NCBI RefSeq assembly: GCF_900111685.1
Contig: NZ_FOHX01000027.1
Span: 1-64,000, forward strand
Length of the DNA stretch: 64,000 nucleotides
Source: Nonomuraea wenchangensis
GTDB lineage: Bacteria > Actinomycetota > Actinomycetes > Streptosporangiales > Streptosporangiaceae
Reading direction: 5' to 3'
Part shown: positions 1 through 8,095 of the stretch, one piece after another
How positions within the stretch are numbered: position 1 is the first letter of the stretch
How the letters are laid out: each line of letters begins with the position of its first letter
The notes under the pieces: generated by a model
The model's database searches: none
Seen by the model: only the letters and a program-made list of their open reading frames with translations
Told to the model about the DNA's origin: nothing
Program-made: the position numbers and the translations under genes

Positions 1-270
1 CTCGGGGATGCCGAGCTGGTCGCAGTAGTAGTTGATGGCCTGCTCCCAGACGTCTCGGACGCCCAGGCCGGTGTTTTCGCAGGCGGCGTCCATGCGGTCG
101 ATGGTGTACGCGTCCAGGCGGGTGCCGGTGTTGATGAGGTTGGTCCAGCGGACGCCTTTGGTGCGGCCGGGTGCGGGGCGTGTTCGCGGTTTCGCCAACG
201 AAGCGGTGTCGTCTTCTCCGGGGGGTTGGAAGGTGACCTGGCGTGGGTCGGTTTGGCGGCGGCGGGCCAC
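1..270 (-). CDS. ribbon-helix-helix-like DNA-binding protein, C-terminus outside the window
   Basis: A GTG start at 270 is preceded by GGGAGCG on the minus strand. The 90 visible residues have a basic, disordered N-terminus (about 1-37). A segment then fits a strand (around NTGTRLDAY) plus two helices (IDRMDAACENTG and VRDVWEQAINYYCDQLGI), the pattern of RHH repressors and of small plasmid ParB/CopG-type proteins. This is fold-level inference only. The gene is truncated by the window start, so a downstream partner such as ParA cannot be seen. A degenerate copy of the dispersed repeat lies inside the coding sequence at 181-200. Confidence 0.6.
   Translation of the reverse strand, partial: MARRRQTDPRQVTFQPPGEDDTASLAKPRTRPAPGRTKGVRWTNLINTGTRLDAYTIDRMDAACENTGLGVRDVWEQAINYYCDQLGIPE
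181..200. repeat. dispersed dyad repeat, copy 1 (degenerate)
   Basis: TGTTCGCGGTTTCGCCAACG has three mismatches to the family consensus CGTTGGCGG-WW-CCGCCAACG. It lies within the coding sequence of the RHH-like gene, near its N-terminal end. Confidence 0.6.
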
Positions 271-522
271 GTGGCGCTCCCGGTGGTGTGGCGGGTGTGG
301 TTGTTCAGGGTGATCTCTACCGTAGTCCTGCGCGTGTCTCCCGACAAAGCAGTGTCCGTTTTGTCCGTTTCTGTGAGGCGTTGAGAGCGCCGCAGCACCT
401 ATGTAAAGGTGTGGGGAGAGGTAGACTCGGAAGGGAATCGATCAAGCCGTCTCCGGTCACCACAGCCACGCGGAGAGGCATCTCTGGCAGGCTCGTTGGC
501 GGAACCGCTAACGGAAAGGATC
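271..522. promoter_or_regulatory. divergent control region with tandem TGTCCGTTT motifs
   Basis: This 252-nt gap separates the minus-strand RHH-like gene from the plus-strand operon. TGTCCGTTT occurs twice in direct tandem (353-361 and 362-370), as expected for an operator. TTGAGA at 381-386 with TAAAGG at 404-409 (17-nt spacer) is a weak promoter candidate. TGTCCG also occurs as an inverted pair at 57962-57980 near the other end of the window. Confidence 0.4.
494..513. repeat. dispersed dyad repeat, copy 2
   Basis: CGTTGGCGGAACCGCTAACG has a single arm mismatch. It sits 9 nt upstream of the ATG at 523, overlapping the region just before the Shine-Dalgarno GGAAAGGA. Confidence 0.85.
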
Positions 523-612
523 ATGAATGCGATGAGCGACCCCACCACCACCGAACCCATCGAGCCGGGCGGGACCTACGTCCCCGCTCGGCAGCCCGAG
601 GAGCGATCCTGA
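523..612 (+). CDS. 29-residue small protein, first gene of the left operon
   Basis: ATG at 523 follows a strong GGAAAGGA ribosome site. The peptide is acidic and rich in Thr, Glu and Pro, with no recognisable domain. Its stop overlaps the next start (TGATG at 610-614), which implies translational coupling. Function unknown. It could serve mainly as a leader that recruits ribosomes to the operon. Confidence 0.55.
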   Translation: MNAMSDPTTTEPIEPGGTYVPARQPEERS

Positions 613-962
613 TGCCTCACGGCACGCTCGGCAGCTCAGCCGCACAACTGCTCATCCACGTTGTGTCTCACCAGGACGACACCGAAGGCCACCCCGCCCT
701 GGCGGACTCTGTCGGCCGCCGCGACCTGCGGCTCATCGACCACGGTAACCAGCACACCTTCGTCATCGAGGGCGATCCGGGCGAGCTGGCCGACTTCGTC
801 GCGAGTCTCGCGGTGGCCGTCGCCCAGGAACTCGACGGCGTCGTGGACGTGGCCGGCCGGGTGCACGCCTCCCTCGTCGTGAACGAACTCCTCCCCACCG
901 GTGGCCCGGCCCAGGCCGCCGAGACCTCAACGTTCGCCACTCAGCCGGAAGGAACCCGATGA
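612..962 (+). CDS. hypothetical 116-residue protein
   Basis: Starts at the ATG that overlaps the previous stop. The sequence has an alternating strand/helix character (HVVSHQDD, LRLIDHGNQHTFVIEGD, then a helix ending in a V/A-rich stretch) and no motif I can assign. The 3' end overlaps the next ATG by 4 nt. It belongs to a six-gene coupled operon typical of actinophage early or lysogenic transcripts. Confidence 0.7.
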   Translation: MPHGTLGSSAAQLLIHVVSHQDDTEGHPALADSVGRRDLRLIDHGNQHTFVIEGDPGELADFVASLAVAVAQELDGVVDVAGRVHASLVVNELLPTGGPAQAAETSTFATQPEGTR

Positions 963-1327
963 GCGCCAACACGTGCACCACCGAGAGCGTGAACACCAGC
1001 GGCACGGACGTGATCGCCTACGCCACCCGAGACGACCTCGTGAACCTCGTGCGGAAGCTGCTCCTCCCGCGAGGCAACGACGGCTCGACGTTCGGGGAGA
1101 CGCAGATCGGGTCGGCCACCGTGGACGGCTTCTTGGAGAACCCGGTGTGCGTGCACCGCGCCGCACACCAGATCGCCGCTCTGGCCGAGAGCGGCGAACT
1201 CAACGAGGACGAATGGCCCGAGCTGTACGAGCACCCCGACGAGCTCATCGAGGAGCACGACCCCGACGCGGACCGCAGCGCCGCCCAGGAAATCGTCACC
1301 CTGCTCACGGAGGCGTGGGGGCTATGA
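959..1327 (+). CDS. hypothetical acidic 122-residue protein
   Basis: The ATG at 959 overlaps the upstream stop. The protein is rich in Asp/Glu at its C-terminus (roughly residues 75-110) and has no membrane segment or metal-binding cluster. It is followed by a 4-nt overlap with the next gene. Function unknown; an acidic helical protein in a phage operon could be a DNA mimic or a protein inhibitor, but that is only a guess. Confidence 0.7.
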   Translation: MSANTCTTESVNTSGTDVIAYATRDDLVNLVRKLLLPRGNDGSTFGETQIGSATVDGFLENPVCVHRAAHQIAALAESGELNEDEWPELYEHPDELIEEHDPDADRSAAQEIVTLLTEAWGL

Positions 1328-1650
1328 GCGGCCGACTCGACTGGCACAGCTACCACGGTCGCCTCACGGGAGACAACATCGACGGGGTCGCCGACCGGCT
1401 CCGCGCCACCCTCGACGGCCGCCGGTTCATCCTCGTGCGCAGCTCTCCCAGCAGCAATGACGGCACTCCGCAGGTGACGACCGGGTGCGTGCTCAACTCC
1501 CCGATCCAGGTCGTTGTCCTCGGCGACTTCATCGCCGGGGAAGGGTCTCGGGTCGCGTTCGAGGGCCACGCGTTCACCATCTCCGAGCGCTCACCGAGCG
1601 GTCACCTGCACCACTACGTGTTCGCCCCGGAAGGCGGCGACGCGTGCTGA
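1324..1650 (+). CDS. hypothetical 108-residue protein
   Basis: The ATG at 1324 overlaps the previous stop. The sequence is mostly beta-like (RRFILVRSSP, IQVVVLGDFIAG, VAFEGHAFTISER) and ends in HHYVFAPEGGDAC. No family recognised. It overlaps the start of the ASCH-like gene by 7 nt, so the two are probably translated together. Confidence 0.7.
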   Translation: MSGRLDWHSYHGRLTGDNIDGVADRLRATLDGRRFILVRSSPSSNDGTPQVTTGCVLNSPIQVVVLGDFIAGEGSRVAFEGHAFTISERSPSGHLHHYVFAPEGGDAC

Positions 1651-2069
1651 AGGCCGTAACGATCTGGCAGCCCTGGTCCTGGGCCGTCGCTGCCGACCTC
1701 AAGCCCGTCGAGAACCGCACCCGCGCCACCCGGCACCGAGGCGAGATCGCTATCCACGCCGGGAAGCACTGGGACGAGATCGGGGCGTGCGACTGGCGCG
1801 TCATGGAGGCCGCCCGGTCGGAGATGCCGCTGACGGCCGATGACCCGCGGTTCGTGTTCGGCGCGATCATCGCCGTCGCCGAGCTGGTGGACGTGACCCG
1901 CGATGGTCCGGCGCCGTGGGCGGAGCCGGGCCAGGTGCACTGGCTGCTGGCCGGCGTGCGCCCGCTCGCCGACCCGGTGCCGTGCCGGGGCTGGCAGAAC
2001 GTGTGGGACGTGCCGCCCGACGTCGAGGTCGTGGTGCGCGCTCAGCTCGATCGAAAGGTCAGGACATGA
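1644..2069 (+). CDS. ASCH domain-like protein
   Basis: GTG at 1644 with AAGGCGG upstream gives 141 residues. The N-terminus, KAVTIWQPWSWAVA, followed by KPVENRTR, HRGEIAIHAG and a later FGAIIAVAEL strand, is the usual ASCH/PUA-like signature found in many phage proteins. ASCH domains are thought to bind RNA or modified bases; some members are N4-acetylcytidine amidohydrolases. The enzymatic role is not established here. It overlaps the next gene by 4 nt (ATGA). Confidence 0.8.
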   Translation: MLKAVTIWQPWSWAVAADLKPVENRTRATRHRGEIAIHAGKHWDEIGACDWRVMEAARSEMPLTADDPRFVFGAIIAVAELVDVTRDGPAPWAEPGQVHWLLAGVRPLADPVPCRGWQNVWDVPPDVEVVVRAQLDRKVRT

Positions 2070-2443
2070 TCGGACCCGGTCACTGGGCCACAGGCATCAG
2101 CGTCCGCTGCGACAGCCGAGGTGGCTGGGGAGCGCACGTGGACTTCTACGACGAGGGGCACGGAGACGACGACCCCGGCCGCGGCCGGATCTCCACGGAA
2201 GGCACGCTCAGGACGCGGTACTTCGTTGGGGGTAGTGGCCAGGTGGATGCGCTGACCGTCGCCATCGACACGGTGAAGGCCGACGCCGAGAAGCTGGGCA
2301 TCGTCTGGAGAGACCCCACCGTGTACTACGAAGGCGGCGGCGAAAGCCAGGGCTACCCCCCGCCGGAGGGCTGGGAGAACCTGGTAAACCGGCACGCCGC
2401 CCGGCTCGGCTGGCGTTCCTGCTACCGCCAGGACACGACGTGA
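2066..2443 (+). CDS. hypothetical 125-residue protein
   Basis: The ATG at 2066 overlaps the ASCH stop. Begins MIGPGHWATGISVRCDSRGG and contains a Gly/Asp/Glu-rich loop region (DEGHGDDDPGRGR) and a C-terminal Trp/Arg segment. Resembles small actinobacteriophage orphan proteins, but no domain is assignable. Its stop overlaps the GTG of the ClpX-type zinc-finger gene. Confidence 0.65.
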   Translation: MIGPGHWATGISVRCDSRGGWGAHVDFYDEGHGDDDPGRGRISTEGTLRTRYFVGGSGQVDALTVAIDTVKADAEKLGIVWRDPTVYYEGGGESQGYPPPEGWENLVNRHAARLGWRSCYRQDTT

Positions 2444-2601
2444 CGATCAAGCCGCTGGTGGACCCGGAGGTGCACTGCAACTGGTGCGGCAGAGGCCCTG
2501 AGCCGCGGCGGATCGTCGTCACCGGGGCGGGCATGGCGATCTGTGACGACTGCGTGGACCTCGCGGTCGTCCTCATCGAGGAGGAGAAGAAACGGGGGTA
2601 G
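2440..2601 (+). CDS. stand-alone ClpX-type C4 zinc-finger protein (53 residues)
   Basis: GTG at 2440 overlaps the previous stop. The protein is essentially one zinc finger: C13-x2-C16 then C35-x2-C38, with the ClpX hallmarks CNWCG, a V-x-G-x-G turn (VTGAGMAICDDC) and VDLAVVLIEEE after the last cysteines. In ClpX this N-terminal domain dimerises and docks adaptors such as SspB, but no AAA+ domain is present here. It could compete for ClpX adaptors or bind ClpX (inference). It ends the operon, ahead of a strong hairpin. Confidence 0.75.
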   Translation: MTIKPLVDPEVHCNWCGRGPEPRRIVVTGAGMAICDDCVDLAVVLIEEEKKRG

Positions 2602-2687
2602 AGTCCCCGCGAACATCTGGCCGCCGGGCCGGATGACCACATAGAGTGCCCCGTACGCGCGCGTGATCTGCATACTCCGCGCACCGT

Positions 2688-2729
2688 GAAGGCCCCGTCC
2701 GGACGTCCACCCTTCCGGGCGGGGTCTTC
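2688..2729 (+). terminator. GC-rich terminator hairpin after the left operon
   Basis: GAAGGCCCCGTCCGG (from 2688) pairs with CCGGGCGGGGTCTTC (ending 2729) with two G-U pairs. There is no T-run, as is common in high-GC actinobacteria. Confidence 0.7.
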
Positions 2730-2772
2730 GCGTTCCTATACACAGGTTCGGCTTTCCGGGTACGGTAGGCGC

Positions 2773-3258
2773 ATGATCCGCTCCGACGCCAAGTACCCGC
2801 AAGTCGCTGCCGCCATCGCCGCTGACATCGACGCGGGCCGGCTGAAGCCCGGTGACCAGCTCCCGACCGAACTGGAAATCGGCGCCCAGTATGGCGTCGG
2901 CCGCACCACCGTGCGGCAAGCGGTCCGGCTGCTGCGCGAGCAGGGCCGCGTCGCCACGGTGCCCGCGAAGGGCACCTACGTGACCGGCGGGAAGACGAGC
3001 GCCCCCGTGCCGCCGTCCCGCCGCCTGGTCGAAGACCTCCGCGAAGCCATCACGTCCGGCAGGCTCAAGCCGGGTGACCCGCTGCCGCCAGAGGAGGAGC
3101 TGATGCAGCGGTACGGGCTGGCCGCGATCACCATCACGATCGCACTGCGCAAGCTCCGCGCCGAAGGGCTCGTCCACCACGTGCCCGGCCGCGGCCGGTT
3201 CGCCGGCCCGGACCCGCGCAAGCGCTACCCGGAATCTGCGGAAGAAGCTGGGCTCTAA
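2773..3258 (+). CDS. tandem double GntR-type winged-helix regulator without effector domain
   Basis: The ATG at 2773 lies 6 nt after TACGGT (2761-2766), which looks like a -10 box, so the mRNA may be leaderless. The 161 residues hold two GntR winged helices in a row. The first (about 5-75) has DIDAGRLKPGDQLPTE and GVGRTTVRQAVRLLREQG. The second (about 80-150) has AITSGRLKPGDPLPPEEELMQ and ITIALRKLRAEGLVHHVPGRG. No FCD, UTRA or aminotransferase domain follows. A covalent pair could read a two-part operator as a monomer (inference). Next gene downstream is an XRE regulator on the same strand. Confidence 0.85.
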   Translation: MIRSDAKYPQVAAAIAADIDAGRLKPGDQLPTELEIGAQYGVGRTTVRQAVRLLREQGRVATVPAKGTYVTGGKTSAPVPPSRRLVEDLREAITSGRLKPGDPLPPEEELMQRYGLAAITITIALRKLRAEGLVHHVPGRGRFAGPDPRKRYPESAEEAGL

Positions 3259-3307
3259 CGTCCGAAGCCCGCGGTGTCCAACGCAATGAGCGGAAGAGAT
3301 GCTCGAA

Positions 3308-4156
3308 ATGTCTGAGTCGCGAGTCAGTCCGCCGTACCGGCTGCGACTGCTCGGCATGGAACTCGCCCGGCTACGCGCCGCTCGCGGCATGACCGGCGCC
3401 CAGGTCGCGCACGTGGCCGGCGTCACCCCCTCCGCGCTGTCGCGGCTGGAGCGCGGCCGGAACACGTACGTGACCGCCGGGGATGTCCGGCGGCTTCTCG
3501 ACTGCTACCAGGCCAGCACGCAGGACGAGACGACATGCTTGCGGCTGGTGGCTGAAGGTCGAGGCACGCCGTACTGGGAGCCGTACGAGCGTGCCGGGGC
3601 GCTGAGCGAGCCAGTCGAGTACGTCGCGTTGGAGACCGAAGCCCGCGAGGTCCGCTACTGGCATCCGCTGATGGTGCCAACCCTGCTCCAGACGTTCGCC
3701 TACGCGCAGGAACTCCTCGCCGCGCAGCACACCGATCCGGCGATGGTGCAGTTGCGGGCGCGGGCACGGATGGCCCGCCAGTGGATCATCCGCTGCGGTG
3801 ACCCGGCGCGGCTGCGGGTCATCGTGGGTGAGGACGCGCTACGGCTCCCGGTGGGTGAGACCGCGGTGATGCGCGGCCAGCTCGTCCGGCTGCTGGACGA
3901 CGCGGCCCTGCCGCATGTGAGCGTCCGCGTGCTGCCCCGGTCGGTCGGAGCGCATCCCGGAATGGCCGGCGGGTTCGTGCTGCTTACGCTGCCGCCGCTC
4001 GGGGATGTGCTGTTCGTGGAGTCCGGCGGTGGGCTGCTGGTCGAGGACGGGCCAGGAGTGGCCGCCTGCTCGGCGGTGTTCGGACAGTTGGACGACCTGG
4101 CGCTGAGCGAGAAGGAGTCGGCGGCCCTGATGCTGCGGGTGTTGCGCGAGAGCTAA
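3308..4156 (+). CDS. XRE-family regulator with DUF5753-type C-terminal domain
   Basis: I chose the ATG at 3308 because GGAAGAG (3291-3297) is correctly spaced for it; the ATG at 3299 is only 1 nt away from that site. The N-terminal HTH (about 15-65: MTGAQVAHVAGVTPSALSRLERG) is followed by about 200 residues with the hallmarks of the DUF5753 domain of Streptomyces regulators (LVAEGRGTPYWEPYE, LQTFAYAQELL, VRVLPRSVGAHPGMAGGF). Such genes are usually paired with a small DUF397 gene; none is present here. It ends in a 4-nt convergent overlap with the next gene. Confidence 0.85.
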   Translation: MSESRVSPPYRLRLLGMELARLRAARGMTGAQVAHVAGVTPSALSRLERGRNTYVTAGDVRRLLDCYQASTQDETTCLRLVAEGRGTPYWEPYERAGALSEPVEYVALETEAREVRYWHPLMVPTLLQTFAYAQELLAAQHTDPAMVQLRARARMARQWIIRCGDPARLRVIVGEDALRLPVGETAVMRGQLVRLLDDAALPHVSVRVLPRSVGAHPGMAGGFVLLTLPPLGDVLFVESGGGLLVEDGPGVAACSAVFGQLDDLALSEKESAALMLRVLRES

Positions 4157-4392
4157 CGCGACCGGGTGAGCCGGCGGCTGACTCGGTCGTAGCTGCGCGC
4201 GTACGCCTCATCGAGAGGGCGCCGCTCGGCGGGCCGGACAACGGCGTGCACGGTCGTGGCAGTGGCGAACAGTGCGAGCACGCCGGCGAGCGCCAGCGCG
4301 GCCGGGGCGAACCGGTCGGCGTGAACGGCCAGGAGAACGGCCAGCGCCGCGGCGGCGATGATGCAGGTCCAGATGACGCCCGGCTGGTTCAT
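4153..4392 (-). CDS. small membrane protein, two transmembrane helices
   Basis: ATG at 4392 with GGGGGAACG upstream. The 79 residues contain two hydrophobic stretches (about 7-22, VIWTCIIAAAALAVLLAV, and 28-50, FAPAALALAGVLALFATATT), then a basic, Arg-rich tail. Function unknown. The 225-nt gap to the P450 gene contains an extended -10-like TGCTAGAT near 4484-4491 for rightward transcription. Confidence 0.6.
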   Translation of the reverse strand: MNQPGVIWTCIIAAAALAVLLAVHADRFAPAALALAGVLALFATATTVHAVVRPAERRPLDEAYARSYDRVSRRLTRSR

Positions 4393-4617
4393 GACGTTCC
4401 CCCGTTGGTCTGTGATCGAGCGGGTGCGCGGGTCACGCTATCCGTGCGCGGCATTGCCGCGATATGGGCTCCAGGTGCGGTGATGCTAGATCGTTACCCG
4501 TCTTGGAGGAGTCGGTGTCCGGGGCCGGACGAAGCGTTGCCCGCGCTTGGGAACGACTGCGAAGCTGGAGCCACAGCACCCTTTCATCGGCCTGCGCCCC
4601 TACGCGATCGAGGTCAC

Positions 4618-5796
4618 ATGAGCGTCATCAGCTACAGCCCGTACGACCGCGCCATGCACGAGGACCCGTACCCGACGTACGCCCGGCTGCGCGAGCAGGC
4701 GCCCCTCTACCGCAACGACGAGCTCGACTTCTGGGCTCTGACGCGGCACGCCGATGTGCACGCAGCAGGCCGCGACCCGAACACCTACAGCAACAGTTAC
4801 GGCGTTGACCTGGGCTTATGGTCGAAAGACATGGCCCGGCGCCAATCGTTCATCGCGATGGACCCGCCCGAGCACACCCAGTTCCGCGCCCTGATCAGCC
4901 GCGCGTTCACGCCCCGCCGAGTCGGCGAGCTGGAGCCGTTCGTCCGGCGGATCACGCGGGAACGGCTGCGCGCCGTGCTCGACGCGGGCGGCGACTTCGA
5001 CTTCATCCACCTCGTGCAGGACATACCCGCCGACGTGATCAGCGAGCTCGTCGGGGTGCCCGCAGCGGACCGCAAGCAGATCCTCGCCTGGTCCAATGAC
5101 AACATCCTGCGCGATGAGACCACGGGCGCGGTCACCGAAGCGTCGGCCGCCGCCACGCTGAACCTCGTGACGTACTACGCCGAGCTGATCGCTGAGCGGC
5201 GTGCCCGGCCCGGCAACGACATGGTGTCAGCGCTGATCGAGGCCGAGATCGACGGTCAGCGGCTGTCCGACCAGGACGTGGGTGCCGTGCTGCTGCTCCT
5301 GGGCGTCGCCGGCAACGAGTCCACCACGAAGGTACTGGGCAACGCGTGGCTCCAGGCGGCCCGCCACCCTGACCAGCGCAGCGTCGTCTTCGGCGACCCT
5401 GCCCGGATCGGAGACTGGGTGGAGGAGACGCTGCGGTTCGACTCCTCCGGCCACATGACCGCTCGGCACGTCACTCGGGATGTCGAGTGGTACGGCACCA
5501 CGGTTCCGGCGGGGGCGCGGATGCTGCTCATCTTCGCCGCCGCCAACCGGGACCCTGCGGTCTTCTCCGACCCGGACGTGTTCGACCTCGGCCGGGACCG
5601 CTCTCGCACGCTCGCGTTCGGCACCGGGCCGCACTTCTGTCTCGGCGCGAGCCTGGCGCGGCTCGAAAACCGCGTCGTGCTGGAGGAACTGGTCACCGCC
5701 GTGCACGAGGACTATCAGGTGGGCGAGCCCGTCCGCGTGTACCACCCGAGTATCCACGGGCTGTCCAGCCTGCCGACCACCGTCAGAGCGCGCTAG
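4618..5796 (+). CDS. cytochrome P450
   Basis: ATG at 4618 with GAGGT upstream gives 392 residues, the normal size of soluble actinobacterial class I P450s. Visible: I-helix oxygen-activation motif VAGNESTT near 229-237, ExxR motif E270-TL-R273, and haem loop FGTGPHFCLG with the thiolate ligand Cys341. It probably catalyses a hydroxylation using host ferredoxin and reductase; neither is encoded nearby. Substrate unknown. It converges with the methyltransferase gene (4-nt overlap). If the left end belongs to the phage, this is a cargo gene. Confidence 0.95.
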   Translation: MSVISYSPYDRAMHEDPYPTYARLREQAPLYRNDELDFWALTRHADVHAAGRDPNTYSNSYGVDLGLWSKDMARRQSFIAMDPPEHTQFRALISRAFTPRRVGELEPFVRRITRERLRAVLDAGGDFDFIHLVQDIPADVISELVGVPAADRKQILAWSNDNILRDETTGAVTEASAAATLNLVTYYAELIAERRARPGNDMVSALIEAEIDGQRLSDQDVGAVLLLLGVAGNESTTKVLGNAWLQAARHPDQRSVVFGDPARIGDWVEETLRFDSSGHMTARHVTRDVEWYGTTVPAGARMLLIFAAANRDPAVFSDPDVFDLGRDRSRTLAFGTGPHFCLGASLARLENRVVLEELVTAVHEDYQVGEPVRVYHPSIHGLSSLPTTVRAR

Positions 5797-6596
5797 CGGA
5801 CGCGGCCGACGCCCGCCAGAAGGCCGAGCCGGTCGCCGGGGACCCCTTCGGTGATCCCGTCAGGGCGCCAGTCGGTGACCGGCACCAGGCCGGGCTCCAC
5901 CAGGTCGAGCCCGGTGAAGAACCGCTCGATCTCGGCTCTGGTGCGCATCTGGTACGGCATGGCGCTCTCGTACACCTGGCCGATGGCGGCGGCGTTCTGG
6001 CGGTCGTGTTTTTCGCCGGTCCCATGACTGATGACGACGTAGCTGCCAGGCCCGAGCGCCGCGGTGAGGGTCGCCACCACCTGGTCGGCGTTCTGCCGGT
6101 CCGGCACGAAGTGCAGCAGTCCCACCATGAGCAGAGCGAGAGGCTGGGAGAAGTCGAGGAAGCCGGCCACCTGTGGGTCGGTGAGGATGGCGTGCGGCTC
6201 GCGTGCGTCGCCGAGCAGCACTCGCACCAGCTCGCCCTTGTGGCCGGCCATGAGCGCCCGGCCGTGGGCGATCACCACAGGGTCGTTGTCCACGTAGACG
6301 ACGCGCGCTTCGGGGGATATCTCGTGCACGTTCCCTTGGGAGGGCAGCCCGGCCCCGATGTCGAGGAACTGCCGGATGCCCTGTTCGGTGAGGAAGGTGA
6401 CGGCGCGGCGCAGGAAGTGCCGGTTCTCCCGTGATGCCTCCACGACGACCGGCTCCAGGGTTTGCACCTTGCGGGCCGCTGCGACGTCGGCGGGGAAGTG
6501 ATCCTTGCCGCCCAGAAAGTAGTTATACATGCGCGCGGCGTTCGGGACGTCCGGGTCCACAGCGCGCCAGTCTAAGGAGCCGTTCATGGCGATCAC
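5793..6596 (-). CDS. SAM-dependent methyltransferase, Methyltransf_19 (DUF574) type
   Basis: The family's N-terminal signature is present (DPDVPNAARMYNYFLGGKDHF), then SAM motif I FLDIGAGLP, the acidic motif VVYVDNDPVV and a motif IV region LALLMVGLLHFVPD. About 267 residues, the usual family length. The GTG at 6596 overlaps the stop of the upstream regulator (GTGA). The ATG at 6587 is an alternative start with AGGGTG upstream. The substrate of this Streptomyces-rich family is unknown. It is co-transcribed with the XRE/DUF5753-type gene. Confidence 0.88.
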   Translation of the reverse strand: MIAMNGSLDWRAVDPDVPNAARMYNYFLGGKDHFPADVAAARKVQTLEPVVVEASRENRHFLRRAVTFLTEQGIRQFLDIGAGLPSQGNVHEISPEARVVYVDNDPVVIAHGRALMAGHKGELVRVLLGDAREPHAILTDPQVAGFLDFSQPLALLMVGLLHFVPDRQNADQVVATLTAALGPGSYVVISHGTGEKHDRQNAAAIGQVYESAMPYQMRTRAEIERFFTGLDLVEPGLVPVTDWRPDGITEGVPGDRLGLLAGVGRVR

Positions 6597-7894
6597 CCTA
6601 ATCCGGGGTCGCCGGAATGATTCGCTTCACACACCGTCCGGATGCGGGCCAGTTCCTTGATCGCGTCGTCCGGCTGGGTCGCCGACACCGCGAGACGCCC
6701 GTGCGCCGTCGAGTACGCCATCACGCTCGCCGCGTCGGCCAGCATCGTGTCTTCGCGAAGCGACGGCAGCCACACCACGTCCGGGTTTCCCTTGCCTGGC
6801 AGCCGCATCAGCGAGAACGTGCCGCCGCGCGGCCGGTACCTGTCCGGGCCGCTGCGGTTGATCTGGATGCGGACTCTGCTGTCCGGCCGGGCGGCCAGCT
6901 CCATCAGGTGATCGATTTGGCGGAGCTGCACATCGATGCCGCCCAGATTGTCCAGCAGGACGCTCTCCTGAAGGACCGCCCAGATCACGGCATCGTTCTC
7001 CAGGAAACGCCGCTGCCGCTCACCCACGATTTCCAGTGCCAGGTCGAACTGGTCGGCCGCGACCTGCGGGAAGTGGGCGGCCTGCCGGACCGCCAGCGCG
7101 TAGTCGGGGTGCTGGAGCAGCGCGGGCACGGTAGCGTTGTCGTAGAGACGAATCAGCTCGGCGCTGTCCTCCATCTCCAGATAGGCCAGCAGCCACACCG
7201 GCAGCCGCCCGAAGAAGCGGTACCACCACCGGTCATCGAGCAGGCCCGCCGCAGCCGATGTGAACAGCTTCTGCTGGTAGACGTCCACCACCCCGTACCG
7301 GGTCAGGAGCGCGCTGAGCATCGCCGGCGACGGCGGCGTACTGCCCGCCTCGATACTTTCGACCAGGCCCGGTTCGCCGCCGACCACCAGGTCGGCTTCC
7401 GCCGTGGACAGGCTCGCGGCTTTGCGTAGTTCCCGGAGCCGACCGCCCACGCGGTTCGGCAGGGGATGAGCGGGAGCGAGCGCCTGCGCCACCTCCTGGG
7501 CGGTGAACGGATGGTAGACGTGCAGGGTCGTGTCGTCGGCCACGGCAGGGCGCGGTGCCGTGTTCCGTCCGGCCGAGGGCATCCGGTCAGCTCGCCGCGC
7601 CAGGTCGAGCACGACCCGCATCGCCTCGCGCGACTCGATCGACAGGCCCGCGAACGGTGCCTCGTCGGCCGGGTCCGGTTCGCCGAGCAGGTACGAGGCG
7701 CGTACCTGGAGGACCTGGGCCAGCGCTCGTAGCCGCCCGATCGTGGGGTTGCGTTGCGTGCCGGTCCTGAGCTGCGTGATGTAGGCGCGCGTCATGCGCA
7801 CGCCCGTCTGTTCCATGACCATGTCGGCGACCTGCTGGTCCACGAGGCCCCGCCGTGCCATGACGTCCCGTAGCCGTTCGGCGAACTTTTCCAC
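6593..7894 (-). CDS. double-HTH XRE regulator with DUF5753-type C-terminal domain
   Basis: I placed the start at GTG 7894, preceded by AAGGGAGA; an in-frame GTG at 7936 lacks such a site. Of 433 residues, about 1-80 form a first HTH (QQVADMVMEQTGVRMTRAYITQL plus a LRALAQVLQV tail). About 150-205 look like a second XRE domain (GGRLRELRKAASLSTAEADL). The rest has the Trp-rich DUF5753 pattern (WWYRFFGRLPVWLLAYLEME, VPALLQHPDYA, GGTFSLMRLPGKGNPDVVWL). Probably regulates its own operon with the methyltransferase. Confidence 0.85.
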   Translation of the reverse strand: MEKFAERLRDVMARRGLVDQQVADMVMEQTGVRMTRAYITQLRTGTQRNPTIGRLRALAQVLQVRASYLLGEPDPADEAPFAGLSIESREAMRVVLDLARRADRMPSAGRNTAPRPAVADDTTLHVYHPFTAQEVAQALAPAHPLPNRVGGRLRELRKAASLSTAEADLVVGGEPGLVESIEAGSTPPSPAMLSALLTRYGVVDVYQQKLFTSAAAGLLDDRWWYRFFGRLPVWLLAYLEMEDSAELIRLYDNATVPALLQHPDYALAVRQAAHFPQVAADQFDLALEIVGERQRRFLENDAVIWAVLQESVLLDNLGGIDVQLRQIDHLMELAARPDSRVRIQINRSGPDRYRPRGGTFSLMRLPGKGNPDVVWLPSLREDTMLADAASVMAYSTAHGRLAVSATQPDDAIKELARIRTVCEANHSGDPGLG

Positions 7895-8020
7895 CAGGAT
7901 CGTCTCCCTTGACGTGTTGACACGGTGTGCCCCCACGGGCGAACATCGGACGCCGATGTAAGTGGCGACCGAGAAAATGTAACTGCCGCCGCATGGTGAT
8001 GGCTATCGTTGGGAGTCCTC

Positions 8021-8095
8021 GTGACCAATCCCCGCTCAGGAACCACCCCGGCCGCCACTCGCCTTGGTTCCCGGAACGGCTACGGGGGATGGTGA
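8021..8095 (+). CDS. possible 24-residue leader peptide
   Basis: The GTG at 8021 lies 11 nt after TATCGT (8004-8009), a plausible -10 box. The 24-codon frame ends at TGA 8093-8095, inside the ATGGTGA that opens the next gene. The arrangement suggests translational coupling rather than a functional peptide. No experimental-type support is visible, so this is a weak call. Confidence 0.3.
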   Translation: MTNPRSGTTPAATRLGSRNGYGGW

